Numbered from the stretch's first letter, positions 1 through 6,769 are shown. The stretch is DNA of 10,373 bases from an uncultured Eubacterium sp. (GCA_905233805.1 CAJOER010000078.1:1-10373); one strand, 5' to 3'. Numbers and translations are program-made. Notes: generated from the sequence alone by a model not told the origin.

Positions 1-179
1 AATTTATAAATATTAAAAAGCTGAGCGTCAAGACCGACTCTTTCCTGCTTGAAAAGAACTGGGCCCTTACTGTCCAGCTTTATTAAAATGGCAAGTATAA
101 AAAAAACGGGAGATAAAACAATAAGTCCGATAAAACTGATTACTATATCAAATACTCTTTTAATATAAGACTTATACAT
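1..179 (-). CDS. Polyprenyl glycosylphosphotransferase (bacterial sugar transferase), 5' end only
   Basis: Partial gene running off the left edge; 59 N-terminal codons are present. It starts at ATG 179-177, eight bases behind an AAGGAG box. The product begins MYKSYIKRVFDIVISF, has one hydrophobic helix at about residues 12-34, then KLDSKGPVLFKQERVG, which is the conserved opening of the bacterial sugar transferase family (WcaJ, EpsL, CpsE types). These membrane enzymes move a sugar phosphate from a nucleotide sugar to undecaprenyl phosphate, the first committed step in capsule, exopolysaccharide or glycan assembly. The catalytic Asp-Glu region lies beyond the window, so the sugar specificity cannot be judged. 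It has its own promoter and so is probably not part of the murC operon upstream. The family call is firm; the pathway is not known. Confidence 0.9.
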   Translation of the reverse strand, partial: MYKSYIKRVFDIVISFIGLIVLSPVFFILAILIKLDSKGPVLFKQERVGLDAQLFNIYK

Positions 180-205
180 ACTTTCCTCTCCTTATAACTT
201 TAAAT

Positions 206-234
206 ATTATATTATATTAATTAAAAAAAGTCAA
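206..234 (-). promoter_or_regulatory. Sigma-A-type promoter for the sugar transferase
   Basis: On the minus strand there is TTGACT (234-229), a 17-base AT-rich spacer and a perfect TATAAT (211-206). This would start RNA near 199 and give a leader of about 20 bases carrying the AAGGAG box. It sits directly behind the terminator hairpin of the preceding operon, so the T-rich tail of that terminator and the spacer of this promoter share sequence. Confidence 0.65.
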
Positions 235-241
235 TATAAAA

Positions 242-266
242 TAAGCAGTGTCACTGACACTGCTTA
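242..266 (-). terminator. Hairpin terminator overlapping the end of the fliB-like gene
   Basis: A perfect inverted repeat, TAAGCAGTGTC / GACACTGCTTA, gives an 11-base stem with a 3-base loop. On the minus strand it is followed by a T-rich stretch that reaches TTTTTTT near 230-224. The TGA stop of the FliB-like gene (253-251) lies inside the hairpin. The T-run is not directly adjacent to the stem, so strength is uncertain. Confidence 0.55.
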
Positions 267-1219
267 ATTCTTTCAATTAAAGCCTGCGTTGAAAGGCATT
301 TTGCATTTTTCAAAAGCTGTTTATATCTGTCCATATTATACTGCGAGTGTTCGGTTTCCTTTGACCAGAGGTGCATCGTCCATGCATCGTTCCCGAAATA
401 TGTACTAATCAGTACCCCGACTGCTGCCATTTTTGCTTTTGAAAGAACATCAAGGTCGAATACTGCCTGCATAAAGTATTTGTAAATGAAATACACGGCA
501 ATATTTTCGTTGAAAAAACTGTTTTCAATACTTCGGTTTTCCCTGTTTTTAACCTTTTCCTCCCATTCCGGATTAATAAGCTCCGGGTTAATAAATACGC
601 CGAAGAAATCTGTTTCGTCGTTCCCTTTTTCATAAGAGTCAATTTCTGACTGAAGTTTTTCGGCATACTCAAGCATTTTAATAAGACGCAAAGCAATACT
701 CTCATCACTTTGAAGAATATTATATATATCTTTTCTTGAATTTGATAACTTATAGTATAATTCCCCATCAATATCGTTGAGTGCAGGAGGCTCGGTATTA
801 ACCTCCACATCAAAAGTAAGATGTGAATTAAGAGCATATATCAAATCGGTAGCAACGGGACACGAAAAAGAAATGCCGATTTCTCTTACGGAGCCGAAAT
901 CATAAATAAAACGAGGGAAAGTCCTGCATGTGTAAGGAGTGTGCTCGCCGCCTATTGCAATATGCATATCGCAGAGATTTTCACTGTTAAGAAACGGACA
1001 TCTCTTTTTAGGCGCAAGAGTAAAAATCGTGTTGCCGAACTCGTCTTTATCAAGAACGCTGTCAATACGTTTTTTTATTTCAAGTGAAGAATCAAGCGTG
1101 TTGTAAAATGCAAGGGACTCCGAATCGGCGTCAACCTCCCATCCCTGACAGCAGGAATCGGGACACTCCCCCGCTATACACTTAAAATCCTTATAATAAC
1201 ACGGTTTAACAATCTTCAT
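251..1219 (-). CDS. FliB-like Cys-rich protein (flagellin lysine-N-methylase family)
   Basis: 322 residues. The N-terminal third has the family's cysteine pattern: C7, C14, C19 and the pair C23-C24 (CIAGECPDSCCQGW), then C74 (KKRCPFL), C83 (LCDMH), C98 (YTCRTFPR) and C120 (SCP). This matches the CxxCxxCC / FliB superfamily, whose cysteines are thought to hold a metal or iron-sulfur centre; FliB itself methylates flagellin lysines in Salmonella. The rest is helical, without a motif I recognise. It is shorter than typical FliB (from memory roughly 380-400 residues), mainly at the C-terminus. The start codon overlaps the end of the CYTH gene by 14 bases and has only a weak ribosome site (GAGA), which fits translational coupling. 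No flagellar gene is in view, so the substrate may not be flagellin. Family membership is strong; the activity is inferred. Confidence 0.8.
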   Translation of the reverse strand: MKIVKPCYYKDFKCIAGECPDSCCQGWEVDADSESLAFYNTLDSSLEIKKRIDSVLDKDEFGNTIFTLAPKKRCPFLNSENLCDMHIAIGGEHTPYTCRTFPRFIYDFGSVREIGISFSCPVATDLIYALNSHLTFDVEVNTEPPALNDIDGELYYKLSNSRKDIYNILQSDESIALRLIKMLEYAEKLQSEIDSYEKGNDETDFFGVFINPELINPEWEEKVKNRENRSIENSFFNENIAVYFIYKYFMQAVFDLDVLSKAKMAAVGVLISTYFGNDAWTMHLWSKETEHSQYNMDRYKQLLKNAKCLSTQALIERIKQCQ

Positions 1220-1922
1220 AATCTATTCTCGCAAGCTGACTGTTCTTATAATTATAATCCTCGGAAACGTCTTTAATGACTTTAATTTCAAGAGGAATAT
1301 CAACGCTTTCCTTCTCATCACAAAGTTCTATTTCTAGCACTGCTTTATCTTTCCAGAAATCAAAAACATCAAGTTCAAAATACTGCTTATTATATACAAA
1401 ACAGTATCTGTTTTTCTTTATTGCTCTTTTACTATTATCCGCCGTTTTAAGAAGTTCGTTATACTCGCTTTGAGTAATAATGTGCTCGTACTCATGAGAA
1501 GAGGTATCGCTTATGCGCATCTTCACGGTTTCATAATAAAGAGTCACGCCCTCGGAGCTTCTTTTTCTTATTCTCCGCGTACCCAAATCAAAATTAAGGT
1601 ACACCTGCTCTATACGACAATTATACGGATTGTATATATTGAGCGCTTCTATATCAGGAAATTCAACAAGGTATTTTCTTTCGATTTCTATATTATTTTC
1701 AAGCTGAAAAAGCTCTTTTTCAACCTCGTCTACGGTATCGCAGCACCTTAAGTGCGGGTGCCCCGTCCAGCGAATCAGCGCCTCTTTTGTGTACGGTTCA
1801 AGTAAAACCGCAATATCATAATTGCTCCACTCTGTAGACGGAATTTTATCTTCTGAACAAAAATAATCGACATTATTTCTTTTAATGTCAATTATTTTGT
1901 CACTTATTAATGCTATTTTCAT
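1206..1922 (-). CDS. CYTH-domain protein (triphosphate tunnel metalloenzyme family) with N-terminal extension
   Basis: 238 residues. The CYTH domain starts at about residue 77 with the signature ExExK (E79, E81, K83 in IEIERKYLV) and continues with the charged strands expected of the tunnel fold: RRIRKR (116-121), YYETVKMR (129-136), KKNRYCF (169-175), YFELDVF (181-187), LEIELCD (196-202) and a terminal SEDYNYKNSQLA (220-231). The family binds triphosphates with divalent metal; members include adenylate cyclases, thiamine triphosphatases and tripolyphosphatases, and the substrate cannot be read from sequence. Residues 1-75 are an extension I do not recognise (starts MKIALISDKI, has IRWTGHPHLRCCDT at 50-63). 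The ATG shares one base with the murC stop (TAATG), with AAGGTGA just ahead, so it is translationally coupled to murC. Confidence 0.82.
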   Translation of the reverse strand: MKIALISDKIIDIKRNNVDYFCSEDKIPSTEWSNYDIAVLLEPYTKEALIRWTGHPHLRCCDTVDEVEKELFQLENNIEIERKYLVEFPDIEALNIYNPYNCRIEQVYLNFDLGTRRIRKRSSEGVTLYYETVKMRISDTSSHEYEHIITQSEYNELLKTADNSKRAIKKNRYCFVYNKQYFELDVFDFWKDKAVLEIELCDEKESVDIPLEIKVIKDVSEDYNYKNSQLARIDYEDC

Positions 1923-3301
1923 TATTCACCTTTTAATTTATTACACATCATACGTGCTACTTTATATACGTCACCGCAGCCGAGAGTGATAACGAGGTCG
2001 CCCTCTTCGGCATTAGCGCAGACATATTCGCATATTTCCTCAAAAGTATCAATCTGAACTGCGCCGTCAATTTTAGAACTGAGGTCGCTTGCTTTAATTC
2101 CTATTGTGTTAACCTCACGCGAACCCATAATTTCGCTAATAACACATTTGTCAGCGATACTGAGCACCTCGGCAAAGTCGTCAAGAAGTTTAGCGGTTCT
2201 TGAATAGGTAAAAGGTTGATGTACCGCCCAGACCCGTTTGTAGCCCATTTTCTTTGCCGCGTTAAGGGTTACCCTTATTTCGGCGGGATGATGGGCATAA
2301 TCGTCCGCAAAGGTTACGCCCTTATATGTTCCGAGAAGTTCAAAGCGCCTTGAAGCGCCGCCGAACTTTTCAAGCCCTGAGAGTATGCTGTCAATAGATG
2401 CGCCGCTGACATAAGAAGCAACAAATGCACAAAGAGAATTAAGTATATTGTGCTCACCGGGAACGGAAAGCTTTACTCTTGTAACAAATTCACCATTATG
2501 ATAAACGTCATATTCACTGTGAAAACCGCCGGGAATATCAATATTCTTTGCAACCCACTCGTTAGAGTCGTTTTTACCTATTGAAATAAGCTGCTTTCCT
2601 TCAATTCCTTTTAAGGTGTCAACCGTGTTTTCGTCGTCACCGTTATAGATAATAATTCTCGTAGTCTTTTCGGCGAACTGTCTGAAAGACTTTTTAATAT
2701 TTTCCAGGTTACCGAAGAAGTCAAGATGGTCCTCGTCAATATTGAGAATAACGGCAACGTCGGGATTCATATGAAGGAATGTATTGTTGAATTCACAGCT
2801 TTCACAAACGAAATTCTGGCTCTTGCCGAAACGGCCGTAAGCGTTGATAGCAGGCAGTTTGCCGCCGATTACGGCGGAGGGGTCAAGACCTGCTTCAAGG
2901 AGAATCTGAGTAGTCATTGAAGTTGTTGTAGTCTTACCGTGGGTTCCGCAAATACCTATGCAGTTTGTAAATATCCTGCTGAGCGCACCTAAAACCTCCG
3001 CTCTTTCAAATGTCGGGAAATTAGCCTTGGCATATTCAAGTTCTTCATTTCCCTTTAAAATCGCGTTGGTATAAATTACAAGGTCGGTATCGTCGGCAAT
3101 ATTTTCCTTAACCTGGCCTAAAAATACCTTGGCACCCTCTTTTTCAATTTTTCTGAAAGTTTCGGTATCGTTATTATCCGAACCCGTTATTTCATAACCG
3201 AGGGATAAGAGTATCTCGGCTACGGGACACATACCCGAGCCGCCTATACCGATAAAATGAATCTTTTTTGAGTTTTTAAGAAGTATATCTATATTATTCA
3301 A
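1922..3301 (-). CDS. murC: UDP-N-acetylmuramate--L-alanine ligase
   Basis: 459 residues, a normal MurC length. It is the cytoplasmic enzyme that adds L-alanine to UDP-MurNAc using ATP, the first amino acid of the peptidoglycan stem peptide. Visible motifs in order: the N-terminal nucleotide fold HFIGIGGSGM (15-24), the ATP P-loop GTHGKTTT (119-126), DEDHLDFFGN (189-198), PGEHNILNSL (281-290), GGASRRFELLG (314-324), DDYAHHPAEI (333-342) and the C-terminal domain with FTYSRTAKLLDDFA (364-377). All three Mur ligase domains are intact. The start is TTG (3301-3299), supported by GGAGG eight bases ahead; the protein then begins MNNIDILLKN, a typical spacing to the glycine-rich motif. It heads a three-gene operon with the CYTH and FliB-like genes. 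Confidence 0.97.
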   Translation of the reverse strand: MNNIDILLKNSKKIHFIGIGGSGMCPVAEILLSLGYEITGSDNNDTETFRKIEKEGAKVFLGQVKENIADDTDLVIYTNAILKGNEELEYAKANFPTFERAEVLGALSRIFTNCIGICGTHGKTTTTSMTTQILLEAGLDPSAVIGGKLPAINAYGRFGKSQNFVCESCEFNNTFLHMNPDVAVILNIDEDHLDFFGNLENIKKSFRQFAEKTTRIIIYNGDDENTVDTLKGIEGKQLISIGKNDSNEWVAKNIDIPGGFHSEYDVYHNGEFVTRVKLSVPGEHNILNSLCAFVASYVSGASIDSILSGLEKFGGASRRFELLGTYKGVTFADDYAHHPAEIRVTLNAAKKMGYKRVWAVHQPFTYSRTAKLLDDFAEVLSIADKCVISEIMGSREVNTIGIKASDLSSKIDGAVQIDTFEEICEYVCANAEEGDLVITLGCGDVYKVARMMCNKLKGE

Positions 3302-3309
3302 AAGGTATT

Positions 3310-3314
3310 CCTCC
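3310..3314 (-). promoter_or_regulatory. Ribosome binding site fixing the TTG start of murC
   Basis: GGAGG on the minus strand, eight bases before TTG at 3301. No ATG or GTG in frame lies at a suitable distance, so this site is what supports the TTG start. Confidence 0.75.
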
Positions 3315-3338
3315 GAATTGTTTCAAATTGTCTGTAAT

Positions 3339-3367
3339 ATTATACTACAAACCGCATCAAAAATAAA
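3339..3367 (-). promoter_or_regulatory. Candidate promoter for the murC operon
   Basis: A perfect TATAAT (3344-3339) on the minus strand lies about 38 bases ahead of the murC start. At 17 bases further up is only TTTATT (3367-3362), a weak -35, so the -10 carries most of the support. The element is nearly back to back with the proposed dpaA promoter. Confidence 0.4.
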
Positions 3368-3368
3368 C

Positions 3369-3395
3369 ACCTAATTTAATTAAATTCATAAAATG
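3369..3395 (+). promoter_or_regulatory. Candidate sigma-K-type sporulation promoter for dpaAB
   Basis: AC at 3369-3370, a 16-base spacer, then CATAAAATG at 3387-3395. This differs in one base from the Bacillus sigma-K pattern as I recall it (AC, about 16 bases, CATAnnnTA). RNA would start near 3402, giving a leader of about 47 bases. In B. subtilis the equivalent spoVF operon is sigma-K dependent in the mother cell, so such a site is expected here. The motif is short and the region AT-rich, so chance is possible. Confidence 0.35.
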
Positions 3396-3436
3396 TAAAA
3401 GGCGGACTTATTTAAGTCTTATAACTTTCTTTGAGC

Positions 3437-3441
3437 GGTGA
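3437..3441 (+). promoter_or_regulatory. Ribosome binding site deciding the dpaA start
   Basis: GGTGA, seven bases before ATG 3449. The frame is also open from TTG 3431, but nothing resembling a ribosome site precedes that codon, so ATG 3449 is preferred. Confidence 0.55.
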
Positions 3442-3448
3442 CATTATT

Positions 3449-4129
3449 ATGAATTTTTCAACACCTGATTTAAGCGATAAAAGAATAGAATATGCATCCC
3501 GTTTTCTTGAAAAGAACGGCCTTTTTAAAGTTGATAATCCCGAAAACGCGGATTTCATTCTTGTCGGCGTTAACCCTGATAAACACTTTTTAAATTATTC
3601 CAGCCCGATATTCGCGGGAAACGTAACGAATGAAAGCGTAACCGACTATACCAAAGAAGAAACTTTTGCAATTAAAAACGCATATCTGACGGCGGAAGCG
3701 GCGATTGCGCTCGCTGTAAATGAAAGTGAGCATTCGCTGATAAATTCAAACGTTTTGATTGCCGGATACGGTAGAATCGGTAAGGCGCTTCACAGATATC
3801 TAAGCGTATATACAGGTAATATAACTGTATGCGCAAGAAGTGAAACGGCAAGAGCGCTTGCGGGTTTGAATATGCTTTTAACCATGCCGGAATTTAACTT
3901 TATTTTCAATACAATCCCCCACCCTGTATTCAATGAAAAAGAATTAGAAAGAGTCGGCAGCGCTCTGCTGATTGACCTTGCTTCATTTCCCGGTGGGGTA
4001 GATATGCACTTTGCAAAAGCAAAAGGCGTAAGACTTATTACTGCAAGAGGTCTGCCTTCAAAATTTTCACCCGAAAGCGCTGGCGCAGTTATCGGCGAAA
4101 CCGTACTTAAATTAATAAAGGAGGGTTAA
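3449..4129 (+). CDS. dpaA: Dipicolinate synthase subunit A
   Basis: 226 residues from ATG 3449. DpaA and DpaB together oxidise dihydrodipicolinate, from the lysine pathway, to dipicolinic acid in the mother cell; this is loaded into the spore core as the calcium salt. The Rossmann dinucleotide loop is GYGRIGKAL (106-114). Further motifs line up by eye with B. subtilis SpoVFA: FNTIPHPVFN (153-162), LIDLASFPGGVD (174-185) and ARGLPSKFSPESAGAVI (199-215). It is about 70 residues shorter than the Bacillus protein (about 297), the loss being in the N-terminal domain ahead of the Rossmann fold. It is separated by two bases from dpaB and diverges from murC. It is direct evidence that the organism forms endospores. 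Confidence 0.92.
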   Translation: MNFSTPDLSDKRIEYASRFLEKNGLFKVDNPENADFILVGVNPDKHFLNYSSPIFAGNVTNESVTDYTKEETFAIKNAYLTAEAAIALAVNESEHSLINSNVLIAGYGRIGKALHRYLSVYTGNITVCARSETARALAGLNMLLTMPEFNFIFNTIPHPVFNEKELERVGSALLIDLASFPGGVDMHFAKAKGVRLITARGLPSKFSPESAGAVIGETVLKLIKEG

Positions 4130-4131
4130 AT

Positions 4132-4695
4132 TTGAAAATAGGATATTGCCTGACAGGCTCTTTTTGTACCTTTTCAAAAGCAATTGAAGAAATAAAGCGT
4201 ATTAAAGAAGCGGGACACGATATAACGGTTATTATGAGTGAAAACGCTTATTCTACCGATACCCGTTTCGGTAAATACGAGGATATAAACGAAACTTTAA
4301 GAATAATAAGCGGTAAAGAAATAATCCATACGGTAACAGACGCGGAACCGATAGGGCCGAATAAAATGTTTGACGTACTTTGCGTTGCTCCCTGTACGGG
4401 CAACACGCTTGCTAAGCTTGCCTGCGGTATTACAGACACAGCCGTTACAATGGCGGTTAAATCTCATATAAGGAATTCTCGTCCCGTTGTTATAGGAGTA
4501 TCAACTAATGATGCACTCGGCGCAGCCGCTAAAAACATCGGTACGCTTATGAATTATAAGAACTTTTACTTTGTACCTTTTACAATGGATGACCCGCTGA
4601 ACAAGCCTAAATCAATGGTATGTGATTTTACCAAGGTTCTTAAAACGATTGAATATGCATACGTTAATAAGGAAATGATGCAAAAAATATTTTAA
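4132..4695 (+). CDS. dpaB: Dipicolinate synthase subunit B (flavoprotein family)
   Basis: 187 residues, against about 200 in B. subtilis SpoVFB. It is the flavin-binding partner of DpaA in making spore dipicolinic acid. The flavoprotein fold is plain: GYCLTGSFCTFSKAI (4-18), STDTRFGKYED (42-52), DVLCVAPCTGNTLAKLA (81-97) and then the family-specific RPVVIGVSTNDALG (117-130) and PFTMDDPLNKPKSMV (149-163), which match SpoVFB nearly residue for residue. The start is TTG 4132, six bases behind AAGGAGGG (4118-4125), which itself spans the dpaA stop region. No terminator hairpin is visible after it, so some read-through into the pot operon is possible. Confidence 0.95.
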   Translation: MKIGYCLTGSFCTFSKAIEEIKRIKEAGHDITVIMSENAYSTDTRFGKYEDINETLRIISGKEIIHTVTDAEPIGPNKMFDVLCVAPCTGNTLAKLACGITDTAVTMAVKSHIRNSRPVVIGVSTNDALGAAAKNIGTLMNYKNFYFVPFTMDDPLNKPKSMVCDFTKVLKTIEYAYVNKEMMQKIF

Positions 4696-4711
4696 TTTAT
4701 TATGAATTATA

Positions 4712-4740
4712 TTGACTTTAAAATATAAAAAATATATATT
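4712..4740 (+). promoter_or_regulatory. Sigma-A-type promoter for the pot operon
   Basis: TTGACT (4712-4717), a 17-base spacer and TATATT (4735-4740). RNA would start near 4747, giving a leader of about 63 bases. This is the best promoter on the plus strand between dpaB and potA. Confidence 0.6.
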
Positions 4741-4748
4741 AATTTCTA

Positions 4749-4802
4749 TACAGTATTATCTGTAAATCGGGGAGAAGCTTTGCTTCGTATCAAAGAAGGA
4801 AG
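4749..4802 (+). promoter_or_regulatory. potA leader with short inverted repeats
   Basis: The proposed leader holds TACAG / CTGTA (4749-4753 and 4760-4764), which could be an operator arm pair at the RNA start. It also holds a 5-base hairpin GAAGC-TTT-GCTTC (4774-4786). The CTTC of that hairpin (4783-4786) could instead pair with GAAG at 4799-4802 in the potA ribosome site. The stems are short, so a regulatory role is only suggested. Confidence 0.25.
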
Positions 4803-4809
4803 TGCATAA

Positions 4810-5952
4810 TTGGAAAAGAAACTCATTGATTTAAGAAACTTAACGGTAAGCTACGGAGATAACGTAGTTCTTGATAACCTTAATTTATATATAAACGAAA
4901 AAGAGTTTATAACGCTGCTCGGTCCCTCGGGATGCGGTAAAACAACGACTCTCAGAGCTATTGCGGGTTTTATTAAACCCGACAGCGGAGACGTTATTTT
5001 CGAGGGTAAAAGAATTAATGATGTTCCCGCGCATAGGCGCAAGGTTAACACCATATTCCAGCGTTATGCTCTTTTTTCTCATTTAAACGTATATGAGAAT
5101 ATCGCCTTCGGTCCCCGACTTCAGAAAAAATCGAAAGACGAAATAAGAAAAACGGTTGCTTCAATGCTTGAACTTGTCAACCTTAAGGGCTTTGAAAAAA
5201 GAGAAATCGAATCTCTTTCGGGCGGCCAGCAGCAGAGAGTTGCAATAGCAAGAGCACTTGCTAACAATCCTCACGTGCTACTTCTTGACGAGCCTCTCGG
5301 CGCGCTCGATTTAAAACTCAGGAAGGATATGCAGCGCGAACTTAAAACAATTCAGAAAGAACTCGGAATTACATTTATTTACGTTACACACGACCAGGAA
5401 GAAGCGCTTTCAATGTCTGACAAAGTAGTAGTTATGGATAAGGGTAAAATCCAGCAAATAGGCACTCCGGAGGACATATATAACGAACCTGTAAACGCCT
5501 TCGTTGCGGACTTTATAGGCGAATCAAACATAGTTGACGCAATTATGCTTGACGACTATAAAGTAACCTTCGGCGGTGTAATATCCGAATGTCTTGACAG
5601 CGGATTTGAAAAAGACGAATTCGTTGAGGCGGTAGTGCGTCCCGAAGATATTAAAATAGTAAAAGTCGGCTCCAAGGCTGCTCTTACAGGAACTATAACA
5701 AGCGTTACTTTTAAAGGCGTTCACTTTGAAGTTCTCGTTGACGTAGGCGGTTTTATCTGGATGATTCAGACTACTATGGAGGGCCTTGAAGCAGGCAAAA
5801 AAATCGGTATGTATATTGAGCCTGATGCAATACACATTATGAAGCGCAGCGAATATTCCGGTGAGTTCGGCGATTATTCCTATTTCTCGGATGAAATGGA
5901 CCATATTTCCGACGCCTCTTATGACTGGGAGGAAGAAGAAAATGAAGAATAA
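4810..5952 (+). CDS. potA: Spermidine/putrescine ABC importer, ATPase subunit
   Basis: 380 residues. It drives polyamine uptake by hydrolysing ATP on the inner face of the membrane with PotB and PotC. Motifs: Walker A GPSGCGKTT (38-46), Q-loop Q84 (FQRYALF), ABC signature LSGGQQQR (136-143), Walker B VLLLDEP (156-162), D-loop ALD (165-167) and H194 (YVTHDQEEA). A TOBE-like regulatory domain follows (about 240-346, with VRPEDI at 276-281), then an acidic tail (about 358-380). The start is TTG 4810, seven bases behind AAGGAAG. Its last 11 bases overlap potB, and the acidic tail codons WEEEE contain the GGAGG site of potB. The pot assignment rests on the whole ABCD set and not on this subunit alone. 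Confidence 0.95.
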   Translation: MEKKLIDLRNLTVSYGDNVVLDNLNLYINEKEFITLLGPSGCGKTTTLRAIAGFIKPDSGDVIFEGKRINDVPAHRRKVNTIFQRYALFSHLNVYENIAFGPRLQKKSKDEIRKTVASMLELVNLKGFEKREIESLSGGQQQRVAIARALANNPHVLLLDEPLGALDLKLRKDMQRELKTIQKELGITFIYVTHDQEEALSMSDKVVVMDKGKIQQIGTPEDIYNEPVNAFVADFIGESNIVDAIMLDDYKVTFGGVISECLDSGFEKDEFVEAVVRPEDIKIVKVGSKAALTGTITSVTFKGVHFEVLVDVGGFIWMIQTTMEGLEAGKKIGMYIEPDAIHIMKRSEYSGEFGDYSYFSDEMDHISDASYDWEEEENEE

Positions 5953-6769
5953 ACTTGCGCTTAAACTCCTTGATAAACCGTATTTACTGTGGTCCGTATT
6001 GTTTACGGTTGCACCTCTGTTTATGGTAGGATATTATGCGCTCACTGACAAAAGCGGAGCGTTTTCGTTCGCCTCATTTGCGCAGATACCCGAATACTTT
6101 TCAACCATATTGCTCTCTATTCTTTACGGGCTTGCCGCTACGGTTATATGTATCGTTCTCGGCTACCCCTTTGCATATTTCTTATCCAAGCACACCGAAA
6201 GAACGCAGAGAACGATAGTTCTTTTAGTTATGCTTCCCATGTGGATGAACTTTCTTATCAGAACATACAGCCTTATGACAATACTCGGCGATACGGGAGT
6301 AATCAATTCCCTGCTGACGTTTCTTCACATTAAAAACGTACATATGATAAATACTTCGGGAGCGGTTATACTCGGTATGGTATATAACTTTCTCCCGTAT
6401 ATGATACTGCCCATTTACTCGGTTTTATCAAAGATTGATAACTCCCTTATTGAGGCGGCGCGTGACCTCGGTTCAAACAGAACGACTACATTTAAAAGAG
6501 TTATACTTCCCCTTTCGGTTCCAGGTCTGCTTTCGGGAATTACAATGGTATTCGTTCCCTGCGTATCGACGTTTTATATTACGCAGAAACTCGGCGGAGG
6601 CCAGATTGTACTTATCGGCGACGTAATTGAAAGTCAGTTCCAGAGCGCGAACAACTACAATCTCGGCGCGGCGCTAAGCTTTATTCTTATGATACTTATA
6701 TTTATCTGTCTCGGCGTTGTCAACCACTTTGACGACGGTAAAGAGGGCGACGGAGGTGTTGTTATATGA
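5942..6769 (+). CDS. potB: Spermidine/putrescine ABC importer, permease subunit B
   Basis: 275 residues, the usual PotB length. It is an integral membrane protein with about six helices: roughly 15-32, 55-80, 91-115, 138-160, 195-215 and 243-261. The EAA loop that docks to PotA is EAARDLGSNRTTTFKRVILP (171-190). The segment MWMNFLIRTYSLMTIL (100-115) is a PotB hallmark. The start ATG 5942 has GGAGG nine bases ahead. The frame is open further upstream (to 5861) but that stretch lies inside potA and has no ribosome site. The stop overlaps the potC start as ATGA, with the operon order A-B-C-D typical of Firmicutes polyamine importers. Confidence 0.95.
   Translation: MKNKLALKLLDKPYLLWSVLFTVAPLFMVGYYALTDKSGAFSFASFAQIPEYFSTILLSILYGLAATVICIVLGYPFAYFLSKHTERTQRTIVLLVMLPMWMNFLIRTYSLMTILGDTGVINSLLTFLHIKNVHMINTSGAVILGMVYNFLPYMILPIYSVLSKIDNSLIEAARDLGSNRTTTFKRVILPLSVPGLLSGITMVFVPCVSTFYITQKLGGGQIVLIGDVIESQFQSANNYNLGAALSFILMILIFICLGVVNHFDDGKEGDGGVVI

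Noticed and set aside
2726..2920. Plus-strand open frame inside murC
   Set aside because: It is antisense to the conserved P-loop region of murC, resembles no family I know, and has no ribosome site; a shadow frame.
3405..3427. Inverted repeat GACTTA-TT-TAAGTC ahead of dpaA as a terminator or operator
   Set aside because: The stem is six AT-rich bases with no following T-run and a two-base spacer; too weak to call.
3431..3448. TTG 3431 as the dpaA start
   Set aside because: No ribosome site precedes it; ATG 3449 has GGTGA seven bases ahead. The six extra residues cannot be excluded with certainty.
4696..4809. Riboswitch in the gap between dpaB and potA
   Set aside because: I see only short stems and no conserved core of any riboswitch class that I can recognise.
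5524..5904. 126-residue minus-strand open frame inside potA
   Set aside because: It mirrors the TOBE-like region and acidic tail of potA, with no ribosome site or recognisable domain; a shadow frame.
5861..5941. Extended potB start at 5861, adding 27 residues
   Set aside because: The added residues lie wholly within potA, read as non-membrane low-quality sequence and lack a ribosome site; ATG 5942 has GGAGG nine bases ahead and gives the normal PotB length.
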